Source: Sipunculus nudus
Taxonomy: Eukaryota > Annelida > Sipuncula > Golfingiida > Sipunculidae
Direction: 5' to 3'
Length of the DNA: 64,000 nt
NCBI GenBank assembly: GCA_026874595.1
Contig: JAPPUL010000079.1
Location: 799,001 to 863,000, forward strand
The notes beneath the pieces are model-generated. The model ran no database searches. It had not been told where the DNA came from and saw only the letters and a program-made list of their open reading frames with translations. Positions 45,095 to 52,875 of this stretch are shown one piece after another. Each line of letters begins with the position of its first letter. The first letter of the stretch is position 1. The position numbers and the translations under genes are program-made.

Positions 45095-46297
45095 GTCAAA
45101 CCTAAAGTGGTTCCAAAAAGACACTTTAGTATTAAGGGCTTGTTTGATAATTATATAAACAAAGGCAAAAGAGATAATAATATGCGGTAAAAAAGTGTTA
45201 TAAGTTTGGCTTAGGAAAGACAAGTTAAGTGTTGGGAAAAGATATACAAATAAAGAAAGACAGAGAAACCCAAAATTCATGTATACGGCACCAAACAATA
45301 TGACAAGTAAAGCTAATCCGTAATTAAACATATAGGGAAATATAAGCACTAAAGCAAATACAAATATATAAACCTTATCAAAAAAAGATATTTTTAAAAA
45401 TGTTAACCAAAGTAATGATACAAAAAAGAAGGCAAATATAAACAAAGCTAAAAAAGTATCAAAAGAGATTAAAAAGCCTGAAGAAAGATATTCTAAGATA
45501 GACTTAACAGATTCCGAATAAAGGATATTCGTAACAATATAGTCTTTATAAAATGATAATAAGAAGTAATTAATAGCAACTAATAGTATAAAAGCATAAC
45601 GCAGTGAGTAGATCAAAAAAGGTAAGAATAAATATAAGACATGATAGAAAGGAAAAGCAAAAGAAATAGAAATAGAAGCAACAATAAACTGTTTATGGAA
45701 GATAAAAAAGAAAGCTAAAGCAAATAAGAATACATAAATAATTAGAGGATTAAAGTTGGTATAAATGGATTTAATCCAAAGCGGGTTCCAAAAGATTAGA
45801 GTAATTACGCTAATATGTTTCTTATAATGCTTTAATATGTTAAAAAGTAGTATGCTTATGATAAAGTCAAGGGTTAAGGAGATAATGTAAGGAATATAAG
45901 AGGGAATGTTAGTTAATAATGATAAAGTTTTTATAGCAAAATAGCCTAAAAAAGGATAATTATGAGAAAAAGCATTTAAATTGACAAAAGAGTTATCATA
46001 GTTAAAATAGATAATAATAGCTCTAAATAAAAGACCAGCTAATATAATTATATAAACTTTAGTCGGGTGAAATTTAAAAGCAAGTAGAATAATTATACTA
46101 AGATATATAAAGCTAATTATGTATTTATATATACTTAGATCATAATTACTTAAATAATTACTTAAATTTATATGGGTAGATGAATAAATTATATAATAAA
46201 GTGCACAAGTTAATAAAGCTAATAATGAATAAATTATGTTTGGGTTTAGAAGCTGTTTAATAAAAAAATATAGATAATTGCTTTTATAGTTAATCAT
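45089..46297 (-). CDS. Polytopic membrane protein, possibly GT-C type glycosyltransferase
   Basis: 402 residues with about eleven or twelve membrane spans and very few charges. The periplasmic-looking first loop (FNYDNSFVNLNAFSHNYPFL) and the NPLWIKSIYTNFNPLIIY stretch recall GT-C fold mannosyl- or arabinosyltransferases that use polyprenyl-phosphate sugars, which also combine many spans with a loop-borne Asp and WxP-type motifs. This is a resemblance in layout only; no signature proves it. The gene is embedded between plus-strand genes. Its final codon and stop lie in a copy of the neighbouring gene's tail. Confidence 0.65.
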   Translation of the reverse strand: MINYKSNYLYFFIKQLLNPNIIYSLLALLTCALYYIIYSSTHINLSNYLSNYDLSIYKYIISFIYLSIIILLAFKFHPTKVYIIILAGLLFRAIIIYFNYDNSFVNLNAFSHNYPFLGYFAIKTLSLLTNIPSYIPYIISLTLDFIISILLFNILKHYKKHISVITLIFWNPLWIKSIYTNFNPLIIYVFLFALAFFFIFHKQFIVASISISFAFPFYHVLYLFLPFLIYSLRYAFILLVAINYFLLSFYKDYIVTNILYSESVKSILEYLSSGFLISFDTFLALFIFAFFFVSLLWLTFLKISFFDKVYIFVFALVLIFPYMFNYGLALLVILFGAVYMNFGFLCLSLFVYLFPTLNLSFLSQTYNTFLPHIIISFAFVYIIIKQALNTKVSFWNHFRFDK

Positions 46298-46357
46298 AAA
46301 TATATTTTACTTTGTAAGTAAAGAGAAGTATAAAAAATGTATTATAAAAGTAACGTA

Positions 46358-46372
46358 AAAGTGACACTTTAG
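46358..46372. promoter_or_regulatory. Inverted repeat AAAGTG-A-CACTTT upstream of the HEAT-repeat gene
   Basis: Arms at 46358-46363 and 46365-46370. The string GACACTTTAGTTAAAGC here matches GACACTTTAGTGAAAGC upstream of dnaG at 16 of 17 positions, and both are followed downstream by CTGCAAAAA. A shared operator or promoter part is possible. Confidence 0.35.
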
Positions 46373-46397
46373 TTAAAGCCTGCAAAAACAAATATCG

Positions 46398-46426
46398 ACA
46401 CTGATAGAGAATCTGTGTTTTTTTTT
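46398..46426 (+). terminator. Hairpin with T run just before the HEAT-repeat gene (possible attenuator)
   Basis: ACACTGAT (46398-46405) and ATCTGTGT (46411-46418) pair at seven of eight positions around a five-base loop. Nine T follow, running straight into the GGGAG ribosome-binding site of the gene at 46441. The stem is short and AT-rich. A terminator in a 5' leader would act as an attenuator because the only upstream neighbour is divergent. Confidence 0.4.
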
Positions 46427-46440
46427 GGGAGTAATATAAA

Positions 46441-47349
46441 ATGAGATTAAAAAGAAGTATTAAAATATGGCTAACACTAGTTTTGGCTTTTATGGTAATA
46501 ATGCCCGATATGTCGCTATCTCAAAGTAGAACAAGTCGGACAAAAAGAAGTAAATCTACAGCAACTAAAAGTACTAAAAATACTGAAAGAGTCAAAAGGA
46601 CAAAACAATCTTCTGCGACTAAAAAGTCTGTGGCTAAAAAGTCTTCTAACACAAAGTCTAACCTAGATGTCAGGGTAGAAGACGAAGATAAGGAATTTAA
46701 AGAAGATTTATATCTAACTGACTCTGAGTTTTTTCAAAAATACTTCAAGAGATACAAACCAAAAGACTCAAAATTCCTTTATAGTACCTATGTAGGCAAA
46801 ACGCAAGATCCAGAAGTGAAAATATATATACTTCGTGCAGCCATGGCAAAAGGAGTTGGGGATGATACAACAGTTAAACTGCTTAACATGGGACTTGCCG
46901 AGGGTTTATGGAATCAAAGACATTACAATAAATTATACGTATCACAAGCATGGAAAGTTAGGGCAGCGGCAGCGTATTTAATCGGAGAGAATGCCTCAAG
47001 GTTAAATAATGTCAAGTATCGTGCAGCATTTTCAAGACGCTTACTTATAACCTTAGATACTGATAAAGAAGAACGTGTAAGAGGGATTGCAGCTATAGCT
47101 TTAGGCAAGCTTTTTGCTAATATAAAACCTTCTGATCCAAATAAAACTTTTGTTTTAGCTCGGATACTCAATTATCTTGAAAACGAATCCCCTAAAAGCT
47201 ATTTTCTATACTGGGCAATAGTTAAGTCATTAGGTCATCTTAAAGACGAGAGAAGTTTTTATCCTCTTTTACAAGCACGACGGATTAAAGTAAATAAAAA
47301 GGTGACACTTGAATTAAGTAGATCTATTAACGCTATTTTAAATAGATAA
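46441..47349 (+). CDS. Exported HEAT-repeat-like protein
   Basis: 302 residues. The signal peptide is RSIKIWLTLVLAFMVIMPDM with a likely cut after SLSQS. A Ser/Thr/Lys/Arg-rich linker (about 28-75) follows. Residues about 110-300 are alpha-helical repeats of the HEAT/PBS-lyase type: AWKVRAAAAYLIGENASRL, ERVRGIAAIALGKLF, YWAIVKSLGHLKDERSFYPL. Such repeats usually bind proteins; a periplasmic scaffold role is inferred. ATG at 46441 follows GGGAGTAATATAAA. Convergent with the following gene (9-base gap). Confidence 0.78.
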   Translation: MRLKRSIKIWLTLVLAFMVIMPDMSLSQSRTSRTKRSKSTATKSTKNTERVKRTKQSSATKKSVAKKSSNTKSNLDVRVEDEDKEFKEDLYLTDSEFFQKYFKRYKPKDSKFLYSTYVGKTQDPEVKIYILRAAMAKGVGDDTTVKLLNMGLAEGLWNQRHYNKLYVSQAWKVRAAAAYLIGENASRLNNVKYRAAFSRRLLITLDTDKEERVRGIAAIALGKLFANIKPSDPNKTFVLARILNYLENESPKSYFLYWAIVKSLGHLKDERSFYPLLQARRIKVNKKVTLELSRSINAILNR

Positions 47350-47358
47350 GGGTATTTA

Positions 47359-48015
47359 TTAGTATAAGGTTATAAGCCTTATAGTGTCATTTAATACCTT
47401 TAGGTTATAATGCCTTCTAATCGGCAATTCCTTAAATAACACCTTGTTTTCTCTTGCATGGCTTGAGGCGATAAGTTTTGTTTCTTTAGTGATTTCATCT
47501 TCATAATGTATTGTTACGATATTCCTTTTTACGATATTCCTTTTGTGGTTTTCGTCAATATTTATACTTACCTCTATATTCATTTTCTTGCGCAGTATAT
47601 ATACTACAAGTCTTATTTGTCCGCTATCAAATATTAGCTTATCATGATTAATCATATCTTTGGCATCACGGACATAAACTTGTTCACTTTTATAGTCTTT
47701 AGTAAAAGTGTTACTCTCAAGCTCAATTGCACCAACTCCTCCCCTCTCGCCCACAAACCGTATCTTTATCATGCTTGTTCTGTCATTAGAAAGCATAACT
47801 TCTTGGAATAATAAGTCTGGTACCTTTAAAAAAGACATCGTCTGCATTGCAACTTGAGCCTTTTCAAGCTCTAATATATCAAACTCCTTAGAACGATATA
47901 ATTTCTTTAACGCTTCAATCCTATCTTTTATGGGTAAAGACGTGTCACTTGCCTCTATATAGAGGGCCAATAAGATATCTATTTTTTCATTTGCTTTCAT
48001 TTTGCTTCTATTCAC
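47359..48015 (-). CDS. Unknown protein translationally coupled to an atypical sigma factor
   Basis: 218 residues. The ATG at 48015-48013 overlaps the stop of the sigma-like gene (ATGA), so the two are made together. Residues 10-60 (ILLALYIEASDTSLPIKDRI, then EALKKLYRSKEFDILELEK) loosely follow the pattern of anti-sigma N-terminal helices. The rest is predicted beta-rich and has no membrane span or signal. A 15-base duplication encodes KRNIVKRNIV. It could be a soluble anti-sigma or accessory factor; no family is recognised. The last codons contain a TATAAGG/CCTTATA hairpin (47363-47383). Confidence 0.6.
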   Translation of the reverse strand: MNRSKMKANEKIDILLALYIEASDTSLPIKDRIEALKKLYRSKEFDILELEKAQVAMQTMSFLKVPDLLFQEVMLSNDRTSMIKIRFVGERGGVGAIELESNTFTKDYKSEQVYVRDAKDMINHDKLIFDSGQIRLVVYILRKKMNIEVSINIDENHKRNIVKRNIVTIHYEDEITKETKLIASSHARENKVLFKELPIRRHYNLKVLNDTIRLITLY

Positions 48016-48887
48016 AAAAACTGCTTGAGCTTTTCTTTTATTATCCTCTTGCCGCGATATACGAGATTATTAACTGCATTGACAGATATTCCAAGAAAAT
48101 CACTTATTAATTCATGCTTTATCGTTATAAAGAAACTCTTGTATATGCTTAAACACTTTTTATGTTTAATTTCACACTTCTCTATTTTACGCTTTAGTTT
48201 ATTTTTGTCATCTGCACTTGCGTATTTATCCTCTTCTAATTTCAAAAGATTGTTTTTATGCAATATCAAATCGTTATACGAGGAGTTTAGTTCATCCCAA
48301 AGCTTATTTCGCTTCTCATATTCTCCACGTACTCCTTCTAATAAACCCTTGTATTTTGTGAATAGTACATATTCATCTTGTTTAAAGATTGCTACAGCCT
48401 CTTTTGCATCCTCACTCTTGAAAAAATCAAAGTAGTATAACTTTATCACTATCTTCACCTTGCTCGGTAAGGAATTTAATATCCCTTTTATAACTTCCTT
48501 GTCAATAATTGCTTTATCTTCAAAAACATCTCTCTCTACATTATCTGGACTCATATTCTCTTTTAGATAACTGCCATCCAAATATAATGTCTCCTTAGTT
48601 ACCAACTTATTTATGCTCTTTACAAAGTTAATATAGTGTCTGTATAAAACTACTGTAAGCCAAGTTAGAAATTTACAATCTTGCTCTTTATAGTGCATAA
48701 GAGCCTGGGGGAATCTAGTGCAAAAATATAAATAAAACTCTCCACTTACATCTTCCTTTTGCGAGTGTATTCTGGGGTAATTGTATATATACTCGGATAA
48801 CTCCAATAATATCTTATTATAGTTATTGCCTGTCTTTTGATAATTATATACAAGCTCTTTTATTAAAGCATCATCTACTATCTTCAC
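48012..48887 (-). CDS. Atypical sigma-70-like factor with a ~100-residue insertion in region 4
   Basis: 291 residues. Residues 24-92 follow sigma region 2: the acidic helix SQKEDVSGEFYLYFCTRF and then FLTWLTVVLYRHYINFVKS, equivalent to the -10-recognition and melting helix of ECF factors. Residues 137-156 (LNSLPSKVKIVIKLYYFDFF) are the first helix of region 4. Residues 258-289 (HELISDFLGISVNAVNNLVY and RGKRIIKEKLKQF) are its helix-turn-helix. Between them lie about 100 charged residues (157-256) rich in Lys/Glu/Leu and probably coiled coil, which ordinary ECF factors lack. The downstream gene overlaps by four bases and may encode its regulator. Confidence 0.7.
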   Translation of the reverse strand: MKIVDDALIKELVYNYQKTGNNYNKILLELSEYIYNYPRIHSQKEDVSGEFYLYFCTRFPQALMHYKEQDCKFLTWLTVVLYRHYINFVKSINKLVTKETLYLDGSYLKENMSPDNVERDVFEDKAIIDKEVIKGILNSLPSKVKIVIKLYYFDFFKSEDAKEAVAIFKQDEYVLFTKYKGLLEGVRGEYEKRNKLWDELNSSYNDLILHKNNLLKLEEDKYASADDKNKLKRKIEKCEIKHKKCLSIYKSFFITIKHELISDFLGISVNAVNNLVYRGKRIIKEKLKQFL

Positions 48888-49243
48888 TAGCCATCCTGAT
48901 TAATTCTTATATATCTCTTTAAAAAAACCAGGCTAAAGCTAATTAGTTTTATCTTATAAGTCAATAAATAGCTATGCTTTAGTCTACATTTAATTATTAC
49001 ATTTTATAATGTTTTATATTTTATTAGTTTTTTTCTTAAAAGCAGCTATTCTCTATACATGACTTCTAAACATGCATTTATCCATTTGTATGATGTTTGC
49101 AGAAACTGCTACTAGCTTTTCTATTTTTTAGCAAGTTTATTTTGCTTTATATGGCTTTTTATTTTTTGTTGACAATAATATTTAAACTAATGCTTATGCT
49201 TATAACACAATATCGAAACCAATATATCACGAAAAAAGATTCT
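48888..49243. other. AT-rich intergenic region, no gene seen
   Basis: 356 bases upstream of the sigma-like gene. A TTGACA occurs on the plus strand at 49169-49174, but no -10 box lies at the right distance and the direction leads into the end of the zinc-ribbon gene. No ORF, hairpin terminator or repeat of note. Confidence 0.45.
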
Positions 49244-49486
49244 TTATCTTGAATCTACACTCTCCTCTATACTGATTGCACTTAAGCTTATTGGACTATT
49301 TGTATGCTCACATAACTTTCTTAGTATCTGTTTGTTGGCTTTTGCTTTCGAGGTTTGACTGCCACAGTATGCACACACATACAATGGATAATTTACGACC
49401 GTTATAAATTTCTCTTTTTCTACTATAAAATCTACCCTCCACTTGCTTTCGATCATAGCAGACCCACAACTTGTACAACATTCCAT
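49244..49486 (-). CDS. Small zinc-ribbon protein (YgiT-type pattern)
   Basis: 80 residues with two CxxC knuckles, CTSC (4-7) and CAYC (38-41), separated by about 30 residues of beta-rich sequence. A charged C-terminal helix follows (SKAKANKQILRKLCEH). This spacing resembles the YgiT/MqsA N-terminal zinc domain found in toxin-antitoxin and other regulators, but no toxin partner is adjacent. The likely role is binding nucleic acid or a protein. ATG at 49486 follows GGAACGCAAGAA. Confidence 0.65.
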   Translation of the reverse strand: MECCTSCGSAMIESKWRVDFIVEKEKFITVVNYPLYVCAYCGSQTSKAKANKQILRKLCEHTNSPISLSAISIEESVDSR

Positions 49487-49690
49487 TTCTTGCGTTCCAT
49501 TTTCTATTTTTTTCTAATATATCTTATACTCGACCTTTTTACAAGCCTTTATTATATCTTAACAGCTTTTTATGCGCTCATTACTTTATTTTTTTAGATT
49601 ATCATTTTAATATATCCTGTTTTTGTAAATTTATATAGGCTTTGTCTTGTTTACAACTTTTTATCCGTGCTTTTTACTTAATTTACTCAT

Positions 49691-50524
49691 ATGAATAGCT
49701 TTTTCTTGTCGCCTCAAGATTACAACCACGCTGACATAATCATAATCGGTTACCCTTATGACGCTACCGCCTCTTTTAAACCAGGTTCGCGTTTTGCTCC
49801 CAATGCCATTAGAGATAATTACTCCGCCGTTGAGTCTTATTCTCCTTACCTTGACACCGATATCGCTTCGCTTAAGATTTGTGATCTGCAAAACCTTGTT
49901 TTTGATTACCAGTACGACCCTCTTGAACAAATCTATAACAAAACTAAATCCATTCTCAAAAACAACAAGTTTATTGTTTCTCTTGGCGGGGAGCACCTTA
50001 TTTCATATCCCATTCTTAAAGCTTTTAAAAAGAAGTTTAACAACATCTTATTTGTACATTTTGATGCGCACGCTGATTTGAGACACCAGTTTTTAGGTCT
50101 TACTCTTTCTCATGCCACCGTTATAAGACGAGTTTTTGACCTTCTCGGGGATAACAAAATATTTCAACTCGGCTTTAGAAGCGGTACTAAAGAAGAATTT
50201 GATTTCTCACGCAAACATTGTTTCTCTTTCCCTTTCAACCTAAAGCAGACTAGCTCCGTTATTAAGGCTATCGACACTCATACTCCTTTATATATCTCTA
50301 TTGACCTTGATATCTTAGACCCCTCTATACTCCCAGGTACCGGCACTCCTGAACCCGGTGGGGTTACTTATTATGAGCTTGTTCGCTCGCTTGCTCTTTT
50401 TAAAAATAATAATATCGTCGGCATAGATATTGTCGAACTTGCTCCCCATTACGACCATTCTGGTGTCTCAACTATTGTTGCTACTTCTTTACTTCGTGAA
50501 TGTCTTGCTCTTTTAAACAAATAA
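49691..50524 (+). CDS. speB: Agmatinase (ureohydrolase family)
   Basis: 277 residues of the arginase/agmatinase family. Mn-binding motifs: GGEHLIS, VHFDAHADLR and SIDLDILDPSILPGTGTPEP, the last being typical of agmatinases. It would convert agmatine to putrescine and urea, linking the pyruvoyl arginine decarboxylase (56546) with spermidine synthase (55596). ATG at 49691. Codon use here is pyrimidine-ending (ATT/ATC for Ile), unlike the ATA-rich majority. Convergent with oppF (seven-base gap). Confidence 0.95.
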   Translation: MNSFFLSPQDYNHADIIIIGYPYDATASFKPGSRFAPNAIRDNYSAVESYSPYLDTDIASLKICDLQNLVFDYQYDPLEQIYNKTKSILKNNKFIVSLGGEHLISYPILKAFKKKFNNILFVHFDAHADLRHQFLGLTLSHATVIRRVFDLLGDNKIFQLGFRSGTKEEFDFSRKHCFSFPFNLKQTSSVIKAIDTHTPLYISIDLDILDPSILPGTGTPEPGGVTYYELVRSLALFKNNNIVGIDIVELAPHYDHSGVSTIVATSLLRECLALLNK

Positions 50525-50531
50525 ATCTAGC

Positions 50532-51623
50532 CTATTTAACATGTATACATGCACAATAATGTTCATTGCCTACCATTTTAAGCTCAGGCTCCTCTTCACT
50601 ACATTCTAGCGTTGCAAGCGGGCATCTTGTCCTAAATACGCACCCACTCGGTACTTCTATTGCACTTGGTATGTCCCCTTTTATTATACGAAGTTCTTTC
50701 TTAGCCCTTGGATCTGGCTTGGGGATTGACTCTATTAACGCATTTGTGTAGGGATGTTTACTACCCTGCACTATAGCATCTCGTCTGCCCATCTCCATCA
50801 CCTTCCCTAAGTAGATTATTATTATTCGATTGCAAAAATAATCTACCACCGATAAATCATGCGATATGAAGATATAAGTTAACTTATAATCTCTTTGAAG
50901 CTTGTTCATTAAATTTAATACTTGGATTTGTACTGATACGTCTAAGGCTGATACAGGCTCATCGCATATTACTAGCCGAGGCTTTAATATCAAAGCTCGC
51001 GCTATGCCTATCCTCTGACGTTGCCCGCCACTAAATTCATGAGGATACAAATTATAAAAGTCTTTACTTATTCCTACTTCCTCAAGCACAGCCTCCACTT
51101 TCTTTTGACGCTCTTTTCGACTCTCTCCTATTTTATGTATCGTAAGCCCTTCCTCCACTATCGAACCTATTGTCATTCGTGGGTTTAACGAGGAGTAAGG
51201 ATCTTGAAAAACTATTTGCATGTCCTTTCTAAGCCGCTTTAGCTCCTTCCCTCCTAAATTGTGTACTTCCTTACCCTCAAACTTTATGCTGCCTCGTATC
51301 TTCTGGCTAAGTAAACCCAATATCCCCTTTGCTATTGTCGTTTTGCCAGAACCGCTTTCGCCTATTAACCCTACGCTCTCGCCACTTCTAACTCTAAAGG
51401 ATATCCCGTCAACTGCCTTTATATTACGCTTTGTCTTGCCCCAAAAACCCTCACGTACAGGATAATGTATCCCTAGATTTTCAACCCGTAATATCTCTTC
51501 TTTTTGCGCTGCTTTTCGCCCTTCTTTTTGCTCTTCTTTTTGCTCTTCTTTTTGCTCTTCTTTTTGCTCTTCTTTTTGCTCTTCTTTTTGCTCTTCTTTT
51601 CCCATTTCTCTTAAGTTTATCAT
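50532..51623 (-). CDS. oppF: Oligopeptide/dipeptide ABC transporter ATP-binding protein (OppF type)
   Basis: 363 residues. Walker A GESGSGKTT, signature LSGGQRQRIGIAR, Walker B RLVICDEP, and the C-terminal peptide-transporter extension with CxxR-type motif (CVFRTRCPLATLECSEEEPE). OppF-like features include IEVPSGCVF. The N-terminus carries an odd tail: EEQK repeated six times, encoded by a 12-base DNA repeat (about 51529-51600). ATG 51623 or 51605 could start it. With OppD it powers peptide uptake; the permease and binding-protein genes are not in the window. Confidence 0.93.
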   Translation of the reverse strand: MINLREMGKEEQKEEQKEEQKEEQKEEQKEEQKEGRKAAQKEEILRVENLGIHYPVREGFWGKTKRNIKAVDGISFRVRSGESVGLIGESGSGKTTIAKGILGLLSQKIRGSIKFEGKEVHNLGGKELKRLRKDMQIVFQDPYSSLNPRMTIGSIVEEGLTIHKIGESRKERQKKVEAVLEEVGISKDFYNLYPHEFSGGQRQRIGIARALILKPRLVICDEPVSALDVSVQIQVLNLMNKLQRDYKLTYIFISHDLSVVDYFCNRIIIIYLGKVMEMGRRDAIVQGSKHPYTNALIESIPKPDPRAKKELRIIKGDIPSAIEVPSGCVFRTRCPLATLECSEEEPELKMVGNEHYCACIHVK

Positions 51624-51656
51624 ATATTAAAAATTAACTTACAAATATACTATTAT

Positions 51657-52652
51657 TTATTCTGCCTTGAAACACCGTACCTTATGTTGCTCGCTTAAAT
51701 CTCCATCCCCAACCCCTCCCCCAACTACCTTCAACTCCGGCTCCTCATCACATATTACATCTCTTTTATAACAACGCGTTTTAAATTGACAGCCTGTTAT
51801 CTCTTCTGAGGGCTTTGGTACTATACCCGGAATCTCTTCTAATTTCTGGCCGCGCATGCCCAAAATCGGTACCGACTTCAAAAGTCCTTCTGTATAGGGA
51901 TGTTTAGGATTTTCAAATATATCATAAACGCCTCCCTCCTCTACTATTGTCCCCCGATACATAACTATCACTCGATCACTTACTTGTGCTACTATACCTA
52001 GATTATGCGTTATTAGCATTACTGCCGTATTTAAACGCTTTTTTAAATCTTCTATAAGTTTTAGTATCTGGGATTGTATCGTTATGTCTAAGGCTGTGGT
52101 TGGCTCGTCTGCTATTAAAAGCCCAGGTTCACACGCAAGCGCCATCGCTATCATAACACGTTGTCGCATACCTCCGCTTAATTCATGCGGGTAGGACTTT
52201 ATCCTCTCCTCAGGTGAGGGAATTGCCACCAGTTTAAGCATCTTTATACTCTCAGCATACGCTTCCTTCTTACTAAGCCCTCTGTGTGTTATAAACACTT
52301 CTGATATCTGATTCCCTACCGTATATACCGGATTCAACGACGTCATCGGTTCTTGGAATATCATTGATATCTTCTCCCCTCGAAGCCCCCTCATAGCCTC
52401 TTCTGGCAACTTCAATATATCCTCTCCTTCATACAATATCTGGCTGGCTTCGCTTATCTTCCCAGGAGGCATTTGGATTAGTCGCATTATCGAAAGCGAT
52501 GTTACGCTCTTTCCACATCCACTCTCGCCTACTATTGATAACGTCTGTCCTCGCTCTATAGAAAATGTTATCCCTCGTACTGCTTGCGACTCTTCTCCTT
52601 CCACTCCAAAACTCGTTATTAGATTCTTTACTTCAAGTAACTTGTTACCCAT
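51657..52652 (-). CDS. oppD: Oligopeptide/dipeptide ABC transporter ATP-binding protein (OppD type)
   Basis: 331 residues. Walker A GESGCGKSV, signature ELSGGMRQRVMIA, Walker B GLLIADEPTTALD, and the C-terminal oligopeptide extension with CQFKTRCYKRD. It precedes oppF on the same strand (33-base gap), and the pair forms the cytoplasmic ATPase of a peptide importer. ATG at 52652. A terminator lies between it and the upstream flaA gene, so oppD has its own promoter. Confidence 0.94.
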   Translation of the reverse strand: MGNKLLEVKNLITSFGVEGEESQAVRGITFSIERGQTLSIVGESGCGKSVTSLSIMRLIQMPPGKISEASQILYEGEDILKLPEEAMRGLRGEKISMIFQEPMTSLNPVYTVGNQISEVFITHRGLSKKEAYAESIKMLKLVAIPSPEERIKSYPHELSGGMRQRVMIAMALACEPGLLIADEPTTALDITIQSQILKLIEDLKKRLNTAVMLITHNLGIVAQVSDRVIVMYRGTIVEEGGVYDIFENPKHPYTEGLLKSVPILGMRGQKLEEIPGIVPKPSEEITGCQFKTRCYKRDVICDEEPELKVVGGGVGDGDLSEQHKVRCFKAE

Positions 52653-52777
52653 CTATTCCTTAATTTATATACTCTAATTCTTATTTCCTTTTTCCAATAA
52701 ATCTAATCCTTTTTTTCCTTTATGTTATATGTTTTCCTTTTTCTCCTTTTTTTTTAATACTATCATCCTTATATAAA

Positions 52778-52813
52778 CAAAGGGCATGCTGCTCATTTAC
52801 AACATGCCCTTTG
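52778..52813 (-). terminator. Rho-independent-type terminator of flaA
   Basis: A perfect 11-bp stem, caaagggcatg (52778-52788) with catgccctttg (52803-52813), around a 14-base loop. Read on the minus strand it lies about 60 bases after the flaA stop and is followed by TTTATATAAGG, a modest U tract. It separates flaA from oppD-oppF. Confidence 0.75.
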
Positions 52814-52875
52814 CGTTTTCTATCTTATCTCTTATTTTAAAGTCTACATCTATAAATCATGACCTTATCTTTACC

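Noticed and set aside
49169-49174. Perfect TTGACA box
   Set aside because: No -10 hexamer at 15-19 bases; the next TATAAC is 26 bases away and the direction does not lead to a gene start.
49244-49486. Antitoxin of a type II toxin-antitoxin pair
   Set aside because: The zinc-ribbon spacing is suggestive, but no toxin-like gene is adjacent on the same strand and there is no DNA-binding Xre domain.
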